In this document: positions 31,597-38,805 of the stretch, one piece after another
Layout: the number at the start of each line of letters is the position of its first letter
How positions within the stretch are numbered: position 1 is the stretch's first letter
Origin: an uncultured bacterium
GTDB lineage: Bacteria; Verrucomicrobiota; Kiritimatiellia; RFP12; UBA1067
Assembly: GCA_902764415.1 (NCBI GenBank)
Contig: CACWVU010000005.1
Coordinates: 1-64,000, forward strand
Length of the DNA: 64,000 bases
Direction of reading: 5' to 3'
Made by a program: the position numbers and the translations under genes
Notes under the pieces: model-generated
What the model saw: the letters and a program-made list of their open reading frames with translations, nothing else
The model's database searches: none
What the model was told of the DNA's origin: nothing

Positions 31597-32646
31597 TCAG
31601 TCGAGCCTGTTGAGCGTAGAGTAAGGCTGCGCGATGAGCCCGACCAGCTGCGCCGTCGGCAGCAGCTTCCTCACGAACACGTTGTATTCGGAGAGGTTGT
31701 CCTTCGGCACGTAGACGATGTCCCCCGCCTTCAGCTTCACGTTGTGGCACCTGCCGGACATGATGCCGTCGATGTTGACCTTGTAGTAATGCGGGTTCGC
31801 AAGGCCGCCGCGGATGATGATGACGTGGCTCCAGTGCGTCTCGGTGACCCAGCCTGCGGCGGTGAGCGTCTCGACAAGGCCCATGCCGGGCTCGTACAGG
31901 CGCTTGTGGGGGTTCTTCACCTCTCCGCAGACGATGACAGAGGCCTCCATGCGCTGGGCGATGAAGACGTAGTCGCCCTTGCGGATGCGCACGTTGTTGA
32001 GGATGTCGCCCGAGTCGATCGCCTTGCGGAAGTCGACCGGCAGGATCTCCCCGTGCCGGACGAGGATCGAGTGCTCGAGGTCGGCTACGTCGACGTTGAC
32101 GCCGTTGAAGAGGCGGTTCGCGCTCGAGCCGGCCATCGCGTAGAAGTCGGCGAGGCGCGTCGAGTTGGAGATGCCGTAGACGCCGGGCTTCGCGCACGAG
32201 CCGGCGATCGTCGCCGTCTCGCTCTGCACCTCGAGGATGGTGATGCTGACGACCGGGTTCTTGACGTAGGGGACGAGGCCCTCGCGGATGCACTCCGCGC
32301 CCTGCGCGATGGTCTGCCCGCTCAGCTTCACCTGGCCGATGAACGCGAAGCCGATCATGCCGTCCGGCCCGATGCGGGTCGTCATGCTGAGGTCGGGGTG
32401 GTCGTAGACGCGGATCTCGATCTGGTCGCCGGCGTTCATGCGGTAGGAGGGGTCCTCCTCCATCTCCAGCTCCATCAGGCGCATGCGGATGCGGGCGGCG
32501 TCCGCGTCGTTCGTGGTCGCCTCGGCGATGACCGCGTCGTCCTCGATGTTGCCCAGTTCCGGCATGTCGCCGAACTTCGAGGTCAGCCGGTCGAAGTAGC
32601 ATCCCGCCAGCAGCGCGGCGGCGAGGATTGCGGCGATGCGCCTCAC
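31597..32646 (-). CDS. Polysaccharide export outer-membrane lipoprotein (Wza-like, Poly_export/SLBB)
   Basis: 349 residues. The N-terminus MRRIAAILAAALLAGCYF has a lipobox (LLAGC). YRMNAGDQIEIRVYDHPDLS begins the polysaccharide export domain. Two SLBB-type segments follow (VSITILEVQSETATIAGSCAKPGVYGI; ASVIVCGEVKNPHKRLYEPGMGLVETLTAAG), and GDIVYVPKDNLSEYNVFVRKLLP leads into the C-terminal helix that forms the outer-membrane pore. It overlaps the Wzz-like gene by 4 bp. Forms the secretion channel for the polysaccharide. Confidence 0.93.
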   Translation of the reverse strand: MRRIAAILAAALLAGCYFDRLTSKFGDMPELGNIEDDAVIAEATTNDADAARIRMRLMELEMEEDPSYRMNAGDQIEIRVYDHPDLSMTTRIGPDGMIGFAFIGQVKLSGQTIAQGAECIREGLVPYVKNPVVSITILEVQSETATIAGSCAKPGVYGISNSTRLADFYAMAGSSANRLFNGVNVDVADLEHSILVRHGEILPVDFRKAIDSGDILNNVRIRKGDYVFIAQRMEASVIVCGEVKNPHKRLYEPGMGLVETLTAAGWVTETHWSHVIIIRGGLANPHYYKVNIDGIMSGRCHNVKLKAGDIVYVPKDNLSEYNVFVRKLLPTAQLVGLIAQPYSTLNRLD

Positions 32647-34613
32647 AGCCTGGCCTCCATTTCCATCCTGACGGTCTTGACGTCGCCGCCGGAGGCCATC
32701 GCCATGATCGCCTTGCCCGACTTGGCGACGTGCCGGCGCACGTAGCCGAACACCGAGCGCGGCGTCTGGCCGGCGCCGACGTGGAGGATGACGGCGTCGC
32801 AGAGCCCGAGCAGCTGGTCGAAGAAGGTGCCGCCGATGCGGACGCCGCCTTCCATCCTGACGAAGATGTTGCCGTAGGAGTTCTTCAGCTCCGCGAGGTC
32901 CGCCTGCAGTATCTGCAGCTCCGTCGGAGCCATCGCAAACCGGTTGGCCGTCGGGAACCAGCCGTGCGCGCCGCTGCGCATGACGCCGATCATCTGCTCG
33001 GCGTCCTTGGGCGGGTCGAAGTTAGCGCTGGAGACGACGTCGAGCATGAAGGAGTTCACGCCCGACATCAGCGCGGTGGAGTCCACGATGTGCGAGAAGT
33101 CCTCGCGGATTTCCACGCCGGGCAGCCGGCACACAAGCACGACGGGGGTCTTTTCGGCGGAAAGGAGCATCTTCAGCGCCACCACGCCCATAACCTCGCG
33201 GTCCTCGTCCTCCGGCATGGCTCCGGGAATCGGCAGCGAGCCAAGGAACGAAATGGCGGGATACGCCTCGATCTCCCGTCCGCCGCGCACCTTGCCGAAC
33301 ACCAGCTCCAGCGCGACGACCCACAGCATGGCGACGAACAGGCACACCGCGGCGGCGCCGAGGGAGACTATGAGCTGCTTCGTGCCGAACGGCCCCTTGT
33401 CGTTCGATCCGCCGGCGTGCTCAATCTGCCTGAGGTCGTTCTTGAGCGCGCCGGAGAGGTAGGTGATGTTGCTGAGCTTCTCCTCCAGCTCGCGGATCGA
33501 CGTTGAGACGTCCGACCGGTGCGTCTGAAGCCGCTCGAACTCGGGGATCATCGCCGCCAGCTCCGACGCGCGCTTGTCGTTGTCGGAAAGCTCCTGCTCC
33601 ACCGCGCGGCGCTTTTCGCCGAGCGCCGACATGCGCGTAAGGCATTCGGCGAGCTCGCCGGCAGACTTCTCCAGCTGGTCGAGATCGTCGAGGTTCAGGT
33701 CCTCCACGCCCTTGGCCTTCAGGAACTCCTGCATCTCCCTGACGTACTGCTCGCGCTCCTCCAGCTTTCCCGCCACCTTCGGGTTGATGTCGGTGTACTT
33801 CTCGCGCAGCGACTTCAGCTCCTTTTCGACCGCCGCTATCGCCTCCGCGCGCTTGCGAATCGCCTGCGCATTCTCGGTGATCACGGTCCCGGCCGTGCCG
33901 ACGATCTGCTCCAGCCGCTTCTTCTTCAGCTCCTCGTTCGCCAGCTCCACGCCGATGGCAGAAGCGTTCTTGCGCTGGTCGGACATGAGCGCGTTGATGG
34001 CGACAAGGGCGTCCTGCGGAGCCATGACGCTCGTCTTCGCCTTGAGCTTGGTCTCGGCGGCATCGATCTCGGAAAGCTCCTCCAGGAGCTTCGCCTTGCG
34101 GTCCCGGATCGACGCGCCCCAGGCCTCGAGGTCTTTCGCGCGGTATGCCGCGTATTCGTTGATCAGCGCCTCGGCGTAGGCGTTCACCTTCTTGACCGCC
34201 CCCTTCCACGACTGCGACGCGGCGGTCAGGGTGAAGAGATTGGTCGGCTTCTTCTCCTGCTTGATCGCGATGTCAAAGGCAAGGCACTCCTTCTCCGCCA
34301 GCGGCATTTCGACCTTGTTGGCGATGCCGCGCTTGAGCGACGCGCGGTCGAGGATCGACATAATCTGCTTGTCATTGATGGTGTCGATGTCCGCCACTTT
34401 CCGTGGATTGTAGAGGAGCCGCGTGGTCGCCGTGAAGCGGCCGACGCTTTTAGCCCCCCTGAAGGTAAGATACGCGGCAAAAGCGCCGAAGAGAAAGACG
34501 AAAAGCAGCGCGAACAGCCACGCCCACTTGAGCACGATGACAAACACCACCTTCTGCAGCGTCATCAGCCGCTGCATCTGTTCGCGTTCGGTCTCTGTCA
34601 GTTCTTCGCTCAA
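32643..34613 (-). CDS. Wzz/chain-length determinant with degenerate tyrosine-kinase-like C-terminus
   Basis: 656 residues. The first transmembrane helix (WAWLFALLFVFLFGAFAAYL, about 30-49) and the second (IVSLGAAAVCLFVAMLWVVALEL, about 420) enclose a long coiled-coil region (about 165-400), as in Wzz/PCP proteins. The C-terminal 200 residues occupy the place of the BY-kinase/CpsD domain (FLGSLPIPGAMPEDEDREV; VVLVCRLPGVEIREDFSHI), but the Walker A GxGKT/S is absent and there is no tyrosine tail. So it is probably a non-kinase PCP-2 variant. Translation appears to begin at TTG 34613 (LSEELTETEREQ); AAGGA lies 12 nt upstream. Confidence 0.82.
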   Translation of the reverse strand: MSEELTETEREQMQRLMTLQKVVFVIVLKWAWLFALLFVFLFGAFAAYLTFRGAKSVGRFTATTRLLYNPRKVADIDTINDKQIMSILDRASLKRGIANKVEMPLAEKECLAFDIAIKQEKKPTNLFTLTAASQSWKGAVKKVNAYAEALINEYAAYRAKDLEAWGASIRDRKAKLLEELSEIDAAETKLKAKTSVMAPQDALVAINALMSDQRKNASAIGVELANEELKKKRLEQIVGTAGTVITENAQAIRKRAEAIAAVEKELKSLREKYTDINPKVAGKLEEREQYVREMQEFLKAKGVEDLNLDDLDQLEKSAGELAECLTRMSALGEKRRAVEQELSDNDKRASELAAMIPEFERLQTHRSDVSTSIRELEEKLSNITYLSGALKNDLRQIEHAGGSNDKGPFGTKQLIVSLGAAAVCLFVAMLWVVALELVFGKVRGGREIEAYPAISFLGSLPIPGAMPEDEDREVMGVVALKMLLSAEKTPVVLVCRLPGVEIREDFSHIVDSTALMSGVNSFMLDVVSSANFDPPKDAEQMIGVMRSGAHGWFPTANRFAMAPTELQILQADLAELKNSYGNIFVRMEGGVRIGGTFFDQLLGLCDAVILHVGAGQTPRSVFGYVRRHVAKSGKAIMAMASGGDVKTVRMEMEARL

Positions 34614-34642
34614 GGGCGTGGCATGTCCTTATGATTTGGTGC

Positions 34643-34651
34643 ATTTTAGCA
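34643..34651 (-). promoter_or_regulatory. Possible internal promoter for the Wzz-Wza segment
   Basis: Minus strand TGCTAAAAT, with TAAAAT at 34648-34643, overlapping the stop codon of the GT4 gene and 29 nt before the TTG start at 34613. Weak evidence beyond the -10 match. Confidence 0.4.
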
Positions 34652-35944
34652 TATATCGGCGTAGAAATCAACCAGCCGGGCAGCGAGGACCGCCCAGTCG
34701 TACTCATGCGCGGCGGCAACCCCGGCAGCGGACATCTCCGCGCGCTCCGCGAAAGCCTTGTCGACCGCCGCGTCGAGCGCGGCGGAGTCGCCGGGTGCGA
34801 ACACCGCCGCCGCGCGCGGATGCGCCGCGCAGAGCCTCCCCAGCCCGCCGACATCGCTTGCCGCCACCGGCAGCCCCGCCGCCCAGGCCTCGAGGACGAC
34901 GATGCCGAACGGCTCGTGGCGGCTCGGCAGCACGAAAATGTCGGCGGCACGGTACTCGGCGAGCAGCTCTGGGCTGCCCGGCTTCAGCGCGCCGACGAAC
35001 GCGACGCGGTCGGCAACACCCAGCTCGGCGGCGCGGCGCTCGAGCTCCTCGCGGTAGTCGGGCTGGGTGACTGGACCTACCAGACGGAGCTTTCGCCCGG
35101 GATGGCGCGACAGATGCTCGACAAGCGCCATCTGGTTCTTCTGGCGGTCGATCCGCGCCACGCAGAGTATGGTTAGGTGGTTAGGCTTGTCCGCCGTAGC
35201 CACTTGCCCTCCGAACAGCGCCGTGTCCACTCCGTTGGGCAGGAACATCACATGAGGATGCTTCGCGCGGTAGCGCTCGTACTCGTCTTCGCCAACACAG
35301 ACGATGCCGCCGAAATCCTCGGGGACGCGGCGCGTCCATCCAAACGCATAGTCGAGCAGCTTTCCCCACGGAAGACGTCCGCGCGTCGGCGCCTTGAGGC
35401 TCTTCGCCTCGACCATCGGCACATTCGCGCCGCCGCCGTGGAGGGAGATGACGGTTTTGGGTTCGGTAGTTTGGTAGTTGGGTGGTTGGGTGGTTGAGTG
35501 GGCAACCCTAAGGCACAGTTCCGCTATGCGCGCCATCGCGTGGCAGTGGATTACGTCGGGCCGCCATTCACGGAGCGCCCTTTCGAGCCCGGGCACGAAG
35601 GGATTGCCGCCCTTGCGGTCCAGTTCGGCGACGAGCGACTTCGGCATCGGCCACCAGGGATAGACCGGCCTGAACCGGTATATCTCAATGCCATCAACCG
35701 TCTCTATGAATTGTTTGTTTTTCCAACACAAAGAGCACAAAGAACGCAGAGAACGCAAAGCCCCCAAAAAGCCCTTTGTGCCCTTTGTGTTCTTTGTGTT
35801 GAAATCTTTCCACAGCGCGGTCGTTGCGAAGAGCCGCACATCGTGCCCCGCGGCCTTCTGCGCCTTCGCGAGGTTCCACACCACCTGCTCGGTTCCGCCC
35901 CAGTCGTCGAACGAAAGGCGCCTCAGGACGTGCGCTATTCTCAT
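34646..35944 (-). CDS. Glycosyltransferase family 4 with two repeat-encoded insertions
   Basis: 432 residues. GT-B family 4: MRIAHVLRRLSFDDWGGTEQ (glycine loop), VIHCHAMARIAELCL, FLPNGVDTALF, CVARIDRQKNQMALVEHL and PSRHEPFGIVVLEAWAAGLPV (E-x7-E). Two segments do not belong to the family. Residues about 47-74 (NTKNTKGTKGFLGALRSLRS and following) come from a CACAAAG-type inverted repeat. Residues about 148-163 (TTQPPNYQTTEPK) come from a GGTTGGGTGGTT-type repeat. Both keep the frame and fall between core strands. It overlaps the downstream end of the permease-kinase gene by 4 bp. Confidence 0.9.
   Translation of the reverse strand: MRIAHVLRRLSFDDWGGTEQVVWNLAKAQKAAGHDVRLFATTALWKDFNTKNTKGTKGFLGALRSLRSLCSLCWKNKQFIETVDGIEIYRFRPVYPWWPMPKSLVAELDRKGGNPFVPGLERALREWRPDVIHCHAMARIAELCLRVAHSTTQPPNYQTTEPKTVISLHGGGANVPMVEAKSLKAPTRGRLPWGKLLDYAFGWTRRVPEDFGGIVCVGEDEYERYRAKHPHVMFLPNGVDTALFGGQVATADKPNHLTILCVARIDRQKNQMALVEHLSRHPGRKLRLVGPVTQPDYREELERRAAELGVADRVAFVGALKPGSPELLAEYRAADIFVLPSRHEPFGIVVLEAWAAGLPVAASDVGGLGRLCAAHPRAAAVFAPGDSAALDAAVDKAFAERAEMSAAGVAAAHEYDWAVLAARLVDFYADIC
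35457..35503. repeat. GTTGGGTGGTTGGGTGG-type repeat inside the GT4 gene
   Basis: Imperfect 8-bp units (GGTAGTTG, GGTGGTTG) at 35457-35503, translated on the minus strand as STTQPPNYQTTEP. A short relative (GGTTAGGTGGTTAGG) occurs near 35173-35187. Confidence 0.75.
35724..35803. repeat. CACAAAGA/CGCAGAGA inverted repeat inside the GT4 gene
   Basis: The left arm begins CAACACAAAGAGCACAAAGA (35724) and the right arm TTTGTGTTCTTTGTGTTGAA ends at 35803. The pair forms a long imperfect palindrome of 8-9 bp units. It is translated in frame as about 27 extra residues. Confidence 0.85.
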
Positions 35945-38805
35945 CTCCCCTCCATTTCCAGCGCCTCGGCAAGGCTGGCTTTTGTTATCGGCTTGAGGAG
36001 AAGGCTGTCAAACCCGATCTCCGCGAACTTCGCCCGGAACTCCACATCCGCCGTGACGACGACGACGCGCATATCCGAGAGCGCGGGATCGGCCCGGATG
36101 GCCTTTACGAGCCCCGAACCGTCGAGCCGCGGCATCCACATGTCCGTGAGCACCAGGTCGAACCGTCCCGCCCCCGGCGACCTGAGGGTCTCGAGCGCCT
36201 CCTGTCCATCCCCGGCCGAGACGACATCGAACTTCCCGAGGTTCTTGAGCTGCGCCTTGAGGACCATGATGTTCATCTTCGAGTCGTCCACGATCAGGAT
36301 GCGGCGGGGGGAGCCCGACTCGGATGCCGGATGGGGCGGCGCGACATGTGCGGGCAGTCTCTCGGCCTTCAGCCCTTCGGCCTCGCACGTCTTCACCCCC
36401 GGTATCGTTACCGAGAACGTCGAGCCCTTCCCGAGTTCCGATTCGACGTTGAGCCTCCCGCCCATCGCCGCGGAAAGCTGCTTGCAGATCGCAAGGCCGA
36501 GCCCCGTCCCCCCGTTGCGCGACAGCTTGGAGCCGACCTGGACGTAGGCTGAGCCGATGCGCGCGAGGTCCTCCTTGCTTATGCCGCATCCAGTGTCCGC
36601 CACCTCGATGCGCAACGTGCCCGACTGCTCGTCCGCCCTCATGAACGACGCGCGTATCTCGACGTAGCCCTCGTGGGTGAACTTGAGGGCATTGCCGACG
36701 AGGTTGAACAACATCTGTCGGATTCGCTGCGGATCGACCATCATCGGGGGCATCTCGTCGACACGGCACCGGACTTCGATTCCGGCTTTCCCGCTCGCAA
36801 CCTTAAAGGCGTCGGTCACCTCGCGCAGCAGCTTCGTGCAGTCAGTCGGCTCCGGCAGTATCTCCATCTTGCCGGACTCGAGCTTGGAAAGATCCAGGAC
36901 ATCGTTGACGAGCCCGAGGAGAGTCTTGCCGCTGGCGATGATGGCGTCTTCCGCCTGGACGCGCTCCGCCTCGGTGCTGAAGCCCGACTTCAGCATCTCG
37001 GAGAACCCGATTATCGCGTTGAGCGGCGTCCTGATGTCGTGGCTCACGGTCGAGAAGAAATAGCTCTTGGCCTTCGCCTTCTCCTTCTCCATATCGAGCT
37101 CGCGCCGGCGTAGAAGCATGTATACGGCGATCATCAGCGCGAGCGCAAGGACGGTAAGGACGCTCTGCACGTCGCTGTTCCGGATTATCGTCTCGCGGAC
37201 GATCTGCAGGTCGCGGCGGAGGCGGCCGTGCCAAGACTTCTCGCGGGCGATCCCGACCTCGTCTTCTGCGCCGGCCCGGCGGAAGACCTCGCCGTGGCTT
37301 TCCACGATGCCACAGTACGCCTGGCGCACGGTCTCGCCCGCCGTCTGGCGCGCCCAGACGTGCGAAAGCGCCACGATCACCAGGAAAAGCGAGACCCACA
37401 CGACCGAGGAACGCCCGAACCGATGCGATTCGTCCCGGTGGAACGCGAACAGGAAGAACACGAGTCCCGCGATGCACAACAGCACCAGCGCGAGATACGA
37501 AACCGTCCCCATCGAAACCGAAAAGGCGGGAAGGAGGAAAAGTACCGCTATCGCGGCGGAGAAGAGAAGTCCGACTATCCCGGTGGCCGCAGAGAAGCGG
37601 TCGCCTTCGCCTTTCGCCAGCTTGAAGGCGGCGGCGGACGTGTAGGCGTACGCCACCGCCGTGCCGACGAGCGCGACGTCGACTATGATGTCGACCACGG
37701 TCAGGCCAAGGGCAGACGATGCGACGGCGACGGCGGCAATGACGAACCCGGCGTTCCTCGCTGAAAGCGCACCCTTCTCCCTGCCGAGCCAGAGCGGCAT
37801 CGCCCCGTCGTCCGCCATCGCCGCGAGAAGCCTGCTGGCGACGATAGTGTTCCCCAGGAGATTGGTGAACAGGGAGCAAAGAAGCGTAATCGCGAGCACC
37901 GCCGGTCCCGCTCCGCCGAGGACGCCCTTGACCATGTCGAAGGCGCGGAAGTTCGCGTTGCCGGACTGCGAGACCGCGGCGGACCATCCAGCGCCGTCGC
38001 CACCCGCCGCCAGAACCGGGATCAGCATGGCCATGACATACGCGGCGACGGACGCGGCGATTGCCGCCACCATTATCCAGAAGGACCTCCGGACCGGAAA
38101 CCGGAACTCCGCGGATATGCAGGATATGGATTCGATCCCCACGAAAAGCCAGGGGGAGATCATGAGTATGCCGAGGATCTGGACAAGGGGCGGGCCGCCG
38201 GAGGGGGAGAAGAACGGACGCATCGACGCGAGCCCCCCCTCGTTGCACGCCACTGCGGCTCCGAAGCAGGCGACCAGCCCCGCAGCCAAGACCAGGGCTG
38301 CCGCGATCTGCACCGCCGCCGCGACCCGCCGCCTGGCGATGAGCGCGGCGACGATGCCCATGGCCACCGTTACCATGGCTATGTCGCCAAGGCAGACCCT
38401 GAACCCGGCGACATGGTACTTGAATCCAAAATGAAGCGGATTTTCCCCGAGCAGATAGCGGACGATGACGGTAAGCATCTCCGCATCGGCCCAGACTATC
38501 GCCGCGTAGGCGAGGCACAGAAACCATCCGCAGATGTATCCGTGGTCGTGCCCGAACGCCTTTTTCGCGTAGGAATACACCCCGCCGGGACCGGGACACT
38601 TCACCATCATGTAATGGAAATTCCACGCGATCACCACCATGGCGAGCGCGGCGACGGCAAGCCCCAGAACCGTTCCGGCGGGACCGGCCTTGGGCAGAAA
38701 CCCCGTCAAAGGCAGGGAAAGCACGTCCCAGCCCACGGCGCACCCGAACGCAACCGCCCATGCCCCCAGCGCGGAGAAATGGGCAAGACAACTCCTGTTG
38801 TTCAT
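35941..38805 (-). CDS. Amino-acid-permease/histidine-kinase/receiver fusion protein
   Basis: 954 residues in three parts. Residues 1 to about 480 are an APC-superfamily transporter-like domain with 12 or more helices (GCAVGWDVLSLPLTGFLPKA; CPGPGGVYSYAKKAFG; SCISAEFRFPVRRSF). One more membrane pair follows near 540-560. Then comes a histidine kinase: FFSTVSHDIRTPLNAIIGFS (phospho-His, about 590), FNLVGNALKFTHEG (N box), VADTGCGISKEDL and NGGTGLGLAI (G boxes). Residues 825-954 are a receiver with RILIVDDSKMN and LVLTDMWMPRLDG (phospho-Asp). Comparable to CbrA-type transporter-kinases, but with an amino-acid-permease fold. It starts directly after the TAA of the GT4-GT26 gene. Confidence 0.9.
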   Translation of the reverse strand: MNNRSCLAHFSALGAWAVAFGCAVGWDVLSLPLTGFLPKAGPAGTVLGLAVAALAMVVIAWNFHYMMVKCPGPGGVYSYAKKAFGHDHGYICGWFLCLAYAAIVWADAEMLTVIVRYLLGENPLHFGFKYHVAGFRVCLGDIAMVTVAMGIVAALIARRRVAAAVQIAAALVLAAGLVACFGAAVACNEGGLASMRPFFSPSGGPPLVQILGILMISPWLFVGIESISCISAEFRFPVRRSFWIMVAAIAASVAAYVMAMLIPVLAAGGDGAGWSAAVSQSGNANFRAFDMVKGVLGGAGPAVLAITLLCSLFTNLLGNTIVASRLLAAMADDGAMPLWLGREKGALSARNAGFVIAAVAVASSALGLTVVDIIVDVALVGTAVAYAYTSAAAFKLAKGEGDRFSAATGIVGLLFSAAIAVLFLLPAFSVSMGTVSYLALVLLCIAGLVFFLFAFHRDESHRFGRSSVVWVSLFLVIVALSHVWARQTAGETVRQAYCGIVESHGEVFRRAGAEDEVGIAREKSWHGRLRRDLQIVRETIIRNSDVQSVLTVLALALMIAVYMLLRRRELDMEKEKAKAKSYFFSTVSHDIRTPLNAIIGFSEMLKSGFSTEAERVQAEDAIIASGKTLLGLVNDVLDLSKLESGKMEILPEPTDCTKLLREVTDAFKVASGKAGIEVRCRVDEMPPMMVDPQRIRQMLFNLVGNALKFTHEGYVEIRASFMRADEQSGTLRIEVADTGCGISKEDLARIGSAYVQVGSKLSRNGGTGLGLAICKQLSAAMGGRLNVESELGKGSTFSVTIPGVKTCEAEGLKAERLPAHVAPPHPASESGSPRRILIVDDSKMNIMVLKAQLKNLGKFDVVSAGDGQEALETLRSPGAGRFDLVLTDMWMPRLDGSGLVKAIRADPALSDMRVVVVTADVEFRAKFAEIGFDSLLLKPITKASLAEALEMEGR

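Noticed and set aside
32643-34613. BY-kinase (Wzc-type) annotation for the Wzz-like protein
   Set aside because: No Walker A motif and no C-terminal tyrosine cluster; annotated as a degenerate domain instead.
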